Part shown: piece after piece, positions 10,479-18,665 of the stretch | Position numbering within the stretch: position 1 is the stretch's first letter | How the letters are laid out: every line of letters starts with the position of its first letter | DNA from: Bifidobacterium breve | GTDB lineage: Bacteria; Actinomycetota; Thermoleophilia; Gaiellales; F1-60-MAGs149 | NCBI GenBank assembly: GCA_945877865.1 | Contig: CAMDVX010000004.1 | Location: 1-35,732 of the forward strand | DNA length: 35,732 bases | Direction: 5' to 3' | Made by a program: the position numbers and the translations under genes | The notes under the pieces: model-generated | The model's database searches: none | Told to the model about the DNA's origin: nothing | Seen by the model: only the letters and a program-made list of their open reading frames with translations

Positions 10479-10636
10479 CCGTCGTGCCAACGGCGCGCCC
10501 GGCTCGGCTAAGCGGAACCGCTGCAGGCAAAACAGCCAGCGTTCGACCGAAGCGACCCGTGCTTCCTCCCAGGTTCTCCGCATCAGTCACGGGGTGCTGA
10601 CGCTGCGTGACGGGCGGATCGAGCCGGCGACGGACG

Positions 10637-11797
10637 CTACTTAACGACGACGGTCCCCGTCATCGCCGGGTGGATCGTGCAGACGTACGGATAGCGCCCC
10701 GCCTGCTTGAAGACCCTGCTGACCTGACCGGTCGTCTTGAGCGGCGAGTACCAGTGCAGGCTGCCCTTCGAGATATGCACGTTATGGCCGACCTGACCGG
10801 CGAACCGCCACGTCACTCGACCGCCGCGGGCGATCGTTGCCGTTGACGGGGTGAACGCGAAGTCCGAGGCGACCACGGTCGCCGCACGCGGCGCAGTTGC
10901 TCGCTTCACAGCACCCGCGTTCGTCAGGTGTCCGCAGTCCGTGGCGGCGCAGCGGGTGATCAGGGCGTTGAAGTCGCGTGGGTTCCACGCCGAGATGAAG
11001 TCGGCGTGGAGCGTGGACGGCAGGCCGGATGCGAGCGTCACGAGCGACGGAGTCATCAGGTGGCCTGGGTCCTGCACGTAGGAGCGAAACAGGTTGATGC
11101 GGGCGATCCGCACCGGATGCCCCTGATCGCAAACCCCGTCTTCGCTGGGGTAGGCAACGTGCGATTTGTGGTCTGCGCTATCGAGATTTGTGCCGTCCCA
11201 GCACGACGGGAACATCAGCTCGGCCATCACGCCGTCGTAGAGAAACGCGCCGCTGGCAGTCTTGGCGACGGTGCAGTCTGGCAGGACGGTCTGGTTGTAG
11301 TCGCTGCTCGGCTGGCACGACCACGAGGCAGACTGGCTGTCGCTAGCAGGACCGACCTGCGCGGCGTTGCCCGCGATCATCACGAGCCCCTTAGGTATCG
11401 CCCGAGCACCCTCGTCAAGACGGTAGTAGACCTGAAGCGGCTGCGGCTGGTACGTGCTCACCGCTCCCCCGTACAGCAGCGACGGCATCCAGTAGGTCGA
11501 CTGGTCCTTGCGCAGGCTGCACGACGTCGGCTGCCGAACCCTACGCGACAGGCTGCGGATCGTGGCGCTCGTCGCGACCCGGCGTGGACCGAAGAAATCG
11601 TGCGAGTGGCTCATCCCAAGCATGCCGGGCATCAGGATCGGATCGAGCGGCTTGCGCACCGTTGGATCGCAGTCGATCGCGAAGACGCCGCCGTGCCCGA
11701 CCGGCACCGGGGCGGCGGCCGCGGTGCCGACGCCAGTCAGGATCAGCAGGCTGAGCGTGGTGAGGACGAGACGAACGCACCAAGAGCGAGTTTGCAT
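10637..11797 (-). CDS. Secreted DUF1996-domain protein with C-terminal cupredoxin (plastocyanin-like) domain
   Basis: Signal MQTRSWCVRLVLTTLSLLILTGVGTAAAAP; DUF1996-like DPILMPGMLGMSHSHDFFG, YWMPSLL, FPSCWDGTNLD; C-terminus DFAFTPSTATIARGGRVTWRF..GHNVH..YPYVCTIHPAMTGTVVV with His, Cys, His, Met type-1 copper ligands. Confidence 0.85.
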   Translation of the reverse strand: MQTRSWCVRLVLTTLSLLILTGVGTAAAAPVPVGHGGVFAIDCDPTVRKPLDPILMPGMLGMSHSHDFFGPRRVATSATIRSLSRRVRQPTSCSLRKDQSTYWMPSLLYGGAVSTYQPQPLQVYYRLDEGARAIPKGLVMIAGNAAQVGPASDSQSASWSCQPSSDYNQTVLPDCTVAKTASGAFLYDGVMAELMFPSCWDGTNLDSADHKSHVAYPSEDGVCDQGHPVRIARINLFRSYVQDPGHLMTPSLVTLASGLPSTLHADFISAWNPRDFNALITRCAATDCGHLTNAGAVKRATAPRAATVVASDFAFTPSTATIARGGRVTWRFAGQVGHNVHISKGSLHWYSPLKTTGQVSRVFKQAGRYPYVCTIHPAMTGTVVVK

Positions 11798-11960
11798 ATG
11801 CGCAGCATACGTCGTCAACCTGCGAAACGCACCCGCCGCCGGCAGGTGGAGAAACGGCAACCCGCACAAGCGACGTGCTCACCATGGGCCACTTGACGCC
11901 GCTGCGTCTGGTGGCCGCTGAGGGGACGAGGCGTGTGGCGCGCCCCGTCCCGCCGCAGCA

Positions 11961-13325
11961 TCAGCCGACGCGGATCATCTTTCGGTTGACGAACTCCTCC
12001 GCGCCGAAGCGGCCGAGCTCGCGGCCGAAGCCGGAGCGCTTGACCCCGCCGAACGGCAGCTCCGGAGCATCAGCACCGACGACGTTGACGAAGACCATGC
12101 CGGCCTCAATCTGGTCCGCGACGCGCATCGCCTGGTCAGCATCAGTCGTGAAGAGGTACGAGCCAAGGCCGTACGGCGTGTCGTTGGCAAGGCTCACCGC
12201 TTCGGCCTCGTCCGCCACGCTGAAGACGATCGCAATGGGACCGAACAGCTCCTCGTGAAACGCATCGTTGTCAGACGTCACGCCCGTCAGCACGCCAGCC
12301 GTGAAGTAGTTGCCGCTGCGCGCGCCACCGACGAGCGTGGCACCACCAGCCACGGCGCGCTTGAGCTGATCATCGAGGCGATCGGCTGCCAGCGTCGACG
12401 ACAGCGGACCCATCGCACAGTCCGACGAGGTCGGATCGCCCGTCTCGACGGCGGCCATCGCCGCCGTAAACTTGCCGAGGAAGTCGTCGTAGAGGTCGGC
12501 AGCGACGACGAAGCGCTTGGCCGCATTGCACGCCTGCCCCGCATTGTCGACGCGCGCGGCGACCGCGGACTCGACGACGCCATCGAGGTCGTCTGTCGAG
12601 AGGAGGATGAACGGATCGGAGCCTCCGAGCTCGAGCACGACCTTCTTCAGGTTGCGTCCGGCGATCTCGGCGACGGCCGCGCCGGCACGCTCGGAGCCTG
12701 TCACGGACACGCCCTGAATGCGCGGATCGCCGATGGCGTGCTCGATCTGCGCATTCGACGCGTAGATGTTGACGTACGCGCCTGCCGGGAAGCCGGCGTC
12801 AAGGTACATCTGCTGCATCGCGGCTGCCGACTCGGGGCACTGCGGCGCGTGCTTGAGCAGGACCGTGTTGCCGATCACGAGGTTCGGGCCGCCAAAGCGA
12901 GCGACCTGGTAGTACGGGAAGTTCCACGGCATGATCCCGAGCACCACGCCAATCGACTTGCGACGAACGACGGCTGAGCCTTCGCCCCACGACAACGGCA
13001 CCTGCTCGTCAGCCAGCAGCGTCTCCGCATGGTCCGCGTAGTACTCGTAGATCGCCTGGCAGAAGTCGATCTCACCGAGGGCCTGCTCGACCGGCTTGCC
13101 CATCTCGCGGACGATGATCGCGGCGAGCTCCTCGCGACGCTCAACGTGCAGCGCGCCAACCTTGCGCACCAGCTCCGCGCGCTCCGCGACGGTGGTCGAT
13201 CGCGACCACTCACGATGCGCCGCGTCGGCGAGGGCGATCGCGTCCGCGAGCGCCGCGTCCGTCATCGTCGGATACTCCTTGATGGTCTCCCCGGTGGCCG
13301 GGTTGATCACTGCGTAATCGCTCAC
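11961..13325 (-). CDS. NAD(P)-dependent aldehyde dehydrogenase, succinate-semialdehyde dehydrogenase-like
   Basis: VSDYAVINPATGETIKEY..., GIMPWNFPYYQ, VTGSERAGAAVAEIAGRNLKKVVLELGGSDPFI, NAGQACNAAKRF, ELPFGGVKRSGFGRELG. GTG start at 13325 preceded by AGAGGAGAGCAAC. Confidence 0.93.
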   Translation of the reverse strand: MSDYAVINPATGETIKEYPTMTDAALADAIALADAAHREWSRSTTVAERAELVRKVGALHVERREELAAIIVREMGKPVEQALGEIDFCQAIYEYYADHAETLLADEQVPLSWGEGSAVVRRKSIGVVLGIMPWNFPYYQVARFGGPNLVIGNTVLLKHAPQCPESAAAMQQMYLDAGFPAGAYVNIYASNAQIEHAIGDPRIQGVSVTGSERAGAAVAEIAGRNLKKVVLELGGSDPFILLSTDDLDGVVESAVAARVDNAGQACNAAKRFVVAADLYDDFLGKFTAAMAAVETGDPTSSDCAMGPLSSTLAADRLDDQLKRAVAGGATLVGGARSGNYFTAGVLTGVTSDNDAFHEELFGPIAIVFSVADEAEAVSLANDTPYGLGSYLFTTDADQAMRVADQIEAGMVFVNVVGADAPELPFGGVKRSGFGRELGRFGAEEFVNRKMIRVG

Positions 13326-13610
13326 GTTGCTCTCCTCTGTCCAGACCGCCCGCCAACCGGGTACCGATGACAGCAAGCGTACCTGTAGCGCGGGGCTGTC
13401 CGCAAAGAGCGTCAGGCGCGACAATCCGCCGCAGAACATGGCCCAGCCTGGCACCCACGAGCGTCGGCCCCCGCAGGCTCGCCGTACACCCAACGGACAA
13501 CGCGCGAGCTGCCGACTGCGACGCATCACGGTGGGCTGTCTTTGCGGCCGGGGGAGCGACGCCCCTCGGCGTGACCCCGCAGCCGCAGCGTCACGCACCG
13601 TGGGCGACGC

Positions 13611-14042
13611 CAGCGTGTCCGAAAGCCAGACGCAATCGGACAGCGTGTCCGAACGGGCTCCGAGGCGGGTGATGGCGTGTCCGAAAGGGGCCAGACCCCA
13701 ATCGGACAGCGTGTCCGAAAGGGGCCAGACCCCAATCGGACATCTGCACGTCGGCAAATGGGTAACTCGCACGCTATGGGCAGATGTCCGATTGGGGTCT
13801 GGCCCCTTTCGGACACGCCATCACCCGCCTCTCGCCCCTTTCCGACACGGCGTAAGTTCGGGGTCTGATTTCCAATACGCCTTCCACTTGGGGTCTGCTT
13901 TCGGACACGCTGTCCGTTTGGGGTCTGGTCCCTTTCGGACAGGCCGTCACCCGCCTCGGGCCCCTTTCCGACACGCCGTCCGTTTGGGGTCTGCCCTTTT
14001 CCGACAATCCCACCCCATGGAGTCTGGCTCTCCATCGGACAA
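13611..14042. repeat. Composite REP-like palindromic repeat cluster
   Basis: Copies of TGTCCGAAAGGGGCCAGACCCCAATCGGACA and degenerate variants at 13616-13642, 13678-13708, 13712-13742, 13785-13815 (rev), 13881-13910 (rev, partial), 13911-13941 (rev), 13977-14006 (rev), interleaved with a second unit (approx. 13643-13676, 13816-13848, 13942-13974). Confidence 0.9.
13709..13818. repeat. Perfect approx. 39-bp inverted repeat with approx. 32-nt loop
   Basis: Left GCGTGTCCGAAAGGGGCCAGACCCCAATCGGACATCTGC (13709-13747); right GCAGATGTCCGATTGGGGTCTGGCCCCTTTCGGACACGC (13780-13818), exact reverse complements. Confidence 0.92.
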
Positions 14043-14286
14043 TCAATCTCATACGTTCCCTTTGCCGACGAACACCGCTCCGCTTGTCGACAGACACCGT
14101 TACGACATTGCATACGTCTGTTGTCCAAATCGAGTCGAAAGAAGACCGCTGCGGTCCCGTCGACCCGTGATCGGTGAGCTCTCGATCGGGTCCCTCTTGA
14201 TCCGGAAGCCGAGACCCGCCAACGCCCGGTCTGGCTGCGGTGGACCGATCCGCCATTCGTCGGCTAGGGACTTGACGCGTCAGCCC

Positions 14287-14312
14287 TCGCCCCACGTCAC
14301 CACGTGGGGCGA
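14287..14312. repeat. Perfect 11-bp inverted repeat, 4-nt spacer
   Basis: TCGCCCCACGT-CACC-ACGTGGGGCGA. Confidence 0.85.
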
Positions 14313-14493
14313 CGCGACTCGGCAGCAGCGTGGCGCCGGTGGCGAGGTCTTTGCAGGCAGAGAACAGGTCTGCGGATACCTCAACCAGCGCCGGATTGAG
14401 GTCGGCAAGGTGCTCGTTGTCCAACCACGATTGATCGTCAGGCGGAAGCTTCAGGAGCATGGGATCGTCCACTGTCTCGTCGCTCATCTGCCG

Positions 14494-14607
14494 GACGGCA
14501 GCTGCGTCGCAGGGGCTTAGACAGCCGGGAAGCTTCGGCTCCATCTCCCCGACGGCAGCTGCGTCGCAGGGGCTTAGGCAGCCGGGAAGCTTCGGCTCGA
14601 TCTGCCG
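14494..14607. repeat. 57-bp direct tandem duplication
   Basis: GACGGCAGCTGCGTCGCAGGGGCTTAG(A/G)CAGCCGGGAAGCTTCGGCTC... at 14494 and 14551; period 57 bp (19 codons). Confidence 0.9.
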
Positions 14608-14886
14608 GACGAGCCCGTCGAGCGGATCACCGCTGGTCCGGACCGGGTCGAGCAGGAAGCCGAGCCGCACGGGTGTACGGTGCTGCCGCGGAGCGTTCGG
14701 TCCAGCACCACGGGTTGAGGGGTCTCAGCGTGTTCGTATGTGCTGCGACCTCCATGCGGGATCTCAACCTACGCGACGACCTGCGTTTTCGGTGTGCGCC
14801 TCGCGGCGGGGCTCCCCGCGGTCGTGCAGAGGCTCGACGGTCAATCATGGGCAGGAGCACCGTGCACGGGTGGTACGATCGACGCG

Positions 14887-16146
14887 GTGTCTGTCAAAGT
14901 TGCCGTCCTCGGGTGCCTCGGAGTGGTTGTGATCGCGGTCGGCCTCGAGGTCGGATCTCATCGCATCGCAGACGAGCGGCGGCAGGACGCACTTGACGCC
15001 TTCTATGCGATGCCGCCTGGACTCGACGAAGCTCCGCCGGGAACCGTTTTCCAGATTGAGTCGCTTGGCAGCGCGCCGGTTGCCGGCGCCTCGAGCTTCC
15101 GGATTCTCTACCGCACGGAGCGGCCCGACGGATCGGCGGCCGTGTCGGGCGCCATGGTGTTTGTGCCTTTTGCGGACGCGCCACCTGGTGGCCGGCCGGT
15201 GCTGGCGTATGCCCATGGCGCGACTGGAATGGGTCGTGGCTGCGCGCCATCGCGCCGGGGCGACCCGATTGGTGATGACGTCTGGTTTGCCCAGGCGATT
15301 GCGGCCGGCTTCGTCGTCGTAGCGACCGACTACGCAGGCCTCGGGACCGCTGGGCCTAACCTTTACCTGATTGGCGAGTCAGAGTCGCTCGACATCGTCA
15401 ACTCGGTGCGTGCGCTCGACCACGTCCCCGGCGCGGACCCGGGGCGAAAGTGGGCGGTCTATGGCTACTCACAGGGCGGGCACAGCGCGCTCTGGACGGG
15501 AGAACTCGCGGCGACGCAGATGCCGGAGCGAATGCTCGTCGGCGTTGCGGCAGCTGCGCCCGCCGCGGACCTCTCGCTGATCATGGCTAACCAGTGGAGC
15601 AGCGGGGTTGGCTGGGTCGTAGGGGCCAAGGTGGCCAGCGCCTGGCCCGCGGCGTATCCCGGGCTAGATTTCTCGCAGGTGATCTCCAGCGAGGGCCACC
15701 GCTGGACCGCAGACGTGGCCGACGCCTGCCTCCGTGACGGATTGCCCGTACCACCGCTGCTCGGGCTAATCGCGTCGTCGGTTGGCGTGCCGTACTTCGA
15801 TCACAATCCGCTGGAGGACCCTCAGCTGGCGGCCGCCGTGGAGGCGCAGACGCCGAAGCCGCTGCCCGCCAACCTGCCGCTCATGATCGTGCAAGGCACG
15901 GCCGACTCCGTCATCCCGCCTAGTTCGAATGCCAACCTGCAGCAGACGTGGTGTGCGGCCGGTTCGAACCTGACGATGCTCTGGCTTGGTGGCGTTGGCC
16001 ACGCCAATGCGGGGAAGACCGCGGCGCCAATCGTCGTGTCCTGGCTGCGCGAGCGCTTCGATCAACCGGCACCACGCCCAGCTTGCGCCGACGTACCCCC
16101 GGCGTTGGTTAGCGCGTCCTTGCTCGGCGATCTGCTGAACAGCTAG
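14887..16146 (+). CDS. Secretory lipase (LIP)-like alpha/beta hydrolase
   Basis: N-terminal hydrophobic segment VSVKVAVLGCLGVVVIAVGL; RPVLAYAHGATGMGRGCAPS, WAVYGYSQGGHSALW (GxSxG), PLMIVQGTADSVIPP and GVGHAN (Asp/His region). GTG start at 14887 proposed; ORF open from 14740. Confidence 0.85.
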   Translation: MSVKVAVLGCLGVVVIAVGLEVGSHRIADERRQDALDAFYAMPPGLDEAPPGTVFQIESLGSAPVAGASSFRILYRTERPDGSAAVSGAMVFVPFADAPPGGRPVLAYAHGATGMGRGCAPSRRGDPIGDDVWFAQAIAAGFVVVATDYAGLGTAGPNLYLIGESESLDIVNSVRALDHVPGADPGRKWAVYGYSQGGHSALWTGELAATQMPERMLVGVAAAAPAADLSLIMANQWSSGVGWVVGAKVASAWPAAYPGLDFSQVISSEGHRWTADVADACLRDGLPVPPLLGLIASSVGVPYFDHNPLEDPQLAAAVEAQTPKPLPANLPLMIVQGTADSVIPPSSNANLQQTWCAAGSNLTMLWLGGVGHANAGKTAAPIVVSWLRERFDQPAPRPACADVPPALVSASLLGDLLNS

Positions 16147-16288
16147 TCGAGCACATCGAGCGTGGCCCGAAGGGCACACGCGAAACTCAGCGGTGTCTTT
16201 GAGTCACCTGAGGGTAGATTGTGGACCCAAGCGTCTGTAATCGATCTCCAGCGTCGCCGTGACGCTCGTATGCCAAGGAGACACCGCC

Positions 16289-17803
16289 GTGCAGCAGGCT
16301 CGACACTGGAGCGTGAGGGGCGCGCATCAAAGATGGTCGTTGGTGCTCGTCGTGATCGCCGTATTCCTCACGGTGACAGGCAGCGCGTTTGCTGTCACTG
16401 CTACTCCAACGCCATATGCGACGATCACGTCGGCTGGCCCGCTGACGAGCGTCTTCGTCGGCAACGACCTCTCCTGACAGGTTGCGCGAGCGGAAGGGAA
16501 CCAGATCTATCCGCAGTCCGCCACGCCCGGCGATTGCTCGACGTACCTCACCGTGGGTGGCACCGTCTATGCGGCTGATTTCACGAATCACACCGGCTCG
16601 GCCAACTCCTCTGCCACGTCGCTGCCGACACCCTCTTCACCGGTCTAGCAGTCGGCTGTCACCGGCACCGGCACGAGGACAGACCCGTTCGCTGTCGTCA
16701 CGACCGCCACGGCTGGCGTGATCCGCATCGTGCAGACGGATCGGTACGTGATTGGCGATGAGTACTTCTCGTCGGAGTTCGCGCTGACTAACACGGGTGG
16801 AGGTGCCGAGTCCGTCTCGCTCGCCCGGGCCTGGGACTGCTACCTCGGTGGCACAGACGAGGGCTATGGGTTTAGCAGCCTGTACTTCCAAGGAACGATC
16901 GTGGCGGGTGCGACCGGCTGCAGCGCAGTTGCCAATGCGGCGACGCAGGGGCTCGTCGAAGGCTTTGTTCCTACGACCGGTGAGGCGTCCACGTTCTATC
17001 AAAATCGGTATGGCGAGGTTTGGAGCCTCTTGGACGGTGGTGCAACGGTGCTGCCGAACACCTGCCTCTGCGACACGCTCCAGGACAACGGGGCAGCGAT
17101 CCAGTGGACCGTCGCGCTCGCCGCTGGTGCCTCAGCAAAGCGCACCGTGCAGGAGATCTTCTCGCCAGCGGGCGGAACGCCCCCTCCGGTTCCGCTGAAC
17201 GTGACGATCAAGAGCAAGGGCAAGGGCAAGAGCAAGGGCAAGGGGAGCGTGACAGGAACGCCCGGGGCGATCTCCTGCACCGCTACGTGCTCGACGACGC
17301 AGTACCAAGGCATGAGCATTGTGCTGACCGCAAAGGCTGCAACTGGCTCGGGGTTCTCCGGCTGGGGCGGCGCCTGCTCGGGCACGAGCACTACGTGCAC
17401 CGTGGAGATCACCGCCGCGACGGACGTGACGGCAACCTTTGGACTGCCGGAGCTGGCACTCAAGCTGACGCCGTCGAAGTCGACGATCGTGAGCGGTGAC
17501 AAGCTCACGCTCAAGCTTGTGGTGACAAACGCTGGTAACGGGTCCGCTGAGAAAACCCAGGCGTGCGCGATCATCCCTGAAGGCTTCACCGTCGTCAGCG
17601 CTCCCGATGGCAAGGTCAAGGGCAAGTCGGTCTGCTATCAGGTTGGCTCGCTCGTGGTGGGCGCCTCCTCGAAGAAGTCGATCTCGCTGCGTGCTACGAC
17701 TGACGTCCTGACGACCGTCGAGTTCAGTGGTACGACGAGTGCGGCCGGGGTCGCCAAGAAGACCGCGGTGGCGAAGGCCAATCCGGTGATTCTCAACCCG
17801 TAG
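16289..17803 (+). pseudogene. Secreted cell-surface-type protein gene interrupted by in-frame TGA (16475-16477) and TAG (16646-16648)
   Basis: All three segments share one frame; AAGGAG RBS upstream of GTG 16289, signal-like WSLVLVVIAVFLTVTGSAFAV, then FVGNDLS*QVARAEGNQIYPQSATPGDCSTYLTVGGTVYAADF...SSPV*QSAVTGTGTRTDPFAVVT...; downstream 361 aa intact with InlB-B/DUF11-like segments. Confidence 0.75.
17210..17245 (+). repeat. Two 18-bp tandem units encoding a Lys/Gly/Ser linker
   Basis: AAGAGCAAGGGCAAGGGC x2 (last base variant) encoding KSKGKGKSKGKG. Confidence 0.85.
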
Positions 17804-17922
17804 GCGGAGACGCCGACCGGCTAGGCACGTTGGTCTGCTTCCTGCGTGTACCCGCTCAATGGGTCGCGCAGGGAGCAGCCTGTTCCTGCCCGCGCGGGCC
17901 AGTGCGGGCTGTGGATTGCCGG

Positions 17923-18615
17923 CTAGTAGAGGACGAGGAGGAACGCCGTCTCAAGGGTGGCTCCGAGGACGAGGGCCGTGAGATGCTGCTCCTCCTCCAG
18001 CACCTCGTGGATGGTCCTTGTCATCACGCCGCCGGCCAGCAGCGCGACAATGCCAGCGACCGCGACGGGAGGCGCCTCCCATGCCGTGCCGATCGAGAAG
18101 CCAGCCACGATCGCGCCGGCGAGGACTAGTCCGCTGAGCGGCGCCTGCAGGCGCGTCGTGAGGGTGTGGGCGTTGATGGCAACGTGCAGACCGATTGCGA
18201 CCGCGAAGACCATCAGCACGCCCACCGCGGGGTCATCGCGAACAGCCAGCAGGTAGCCGACGAGCAGCGCGGACAGGGCCGGCTGCAGAATCTGTAGACG
18301 CGGATGGGGCCGCAGGCCGTGGCGGCCGTGCACCACTGCGTGCAAGGCAAGCGTTCCGATGATGCCCACGAGCACGAGCAGGTACACGTGCGCTTCGGCG
18401 TACGGAAGCTTGCCGTCGGTGCTGCGTTGCACGAGCTCCGCGCCCTCCGCGAGCTCGGGCAGAAGGTGCACAACCACGTAGGCAATACCAACGCCGGCGC
18501 CTGCCGACAGCACAGCCTGCGGCCACGCTCGGCCGAGCAGCCTCGGCTCGGCGACCGCGATGCAGGCGAGCGCGATCAGAGTGGCGGCAGCGAGATGCAC
18601 GTAGGCAAGTGTGAC
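17923..18615 (-). CDS. Integral membrane protein, possibly ZIP-family-like
   Basis: VTLAYVHLAAATLIALACIAV...GAGVGIAYVVVHLLPELAEG... about 7-8 hydrophobic helices. GTG 18615 chosen because upstream residues are non-membrane, low-quality sequence. Confidence 0.7.
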   Translation of the reverse strand, partial: VTLAYVHLAAATLIALACIAVAEPRLLGRAWPQAVLSAGAGVGIAYVVVHLLPELAEGAELVQRSTDGKLPYAEAHVYLLVLVGIIGTLALHAVVHGRHGLRPHPRLQILQPALSALLVGYLLAVRDDPAVGVLMVFAVAIGLHVAINAHTLTTRLQAPLSGLVLAGAIVAGFSIGTAWEAPPVAVAGIVALLAGGVMTRTIHEVLEEEQHLTALVLGATLETAFLLVLY

Positions 18616-18665
18616 GCGAGGGGTCGCCGGCAGAGAAGCTGGGGCACAATGAGGAGGTGACCTCC

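Noticed and set aside
8802-10583. 593-aa minus-strand ORF with repeats
   Set aside because: Antisense shadow of the seven-repeat propeller gene; its periodicity is inherited from the sense repeats.
13326-13772. N-terminal extension of the aldehyde dehydrogenase ORF
   Set aside because: The extension reads through the REP-like cluster; the family N-terminus and RBS support GTG at 13325.
13611-14042. Possible CRISPR array
   Set aside because: Repeats occur in both orientations, are degenerate, have no uniform unique spacers, and no cas genes are nearby.
16475-16477. TGA as selenocysteine codon
   Set aside because: Attractive because the position may be Cys in relatives, but a second stop (TAG) follows and no SECIS-like element could be assigned by eye; nonsense mutation is simpler.
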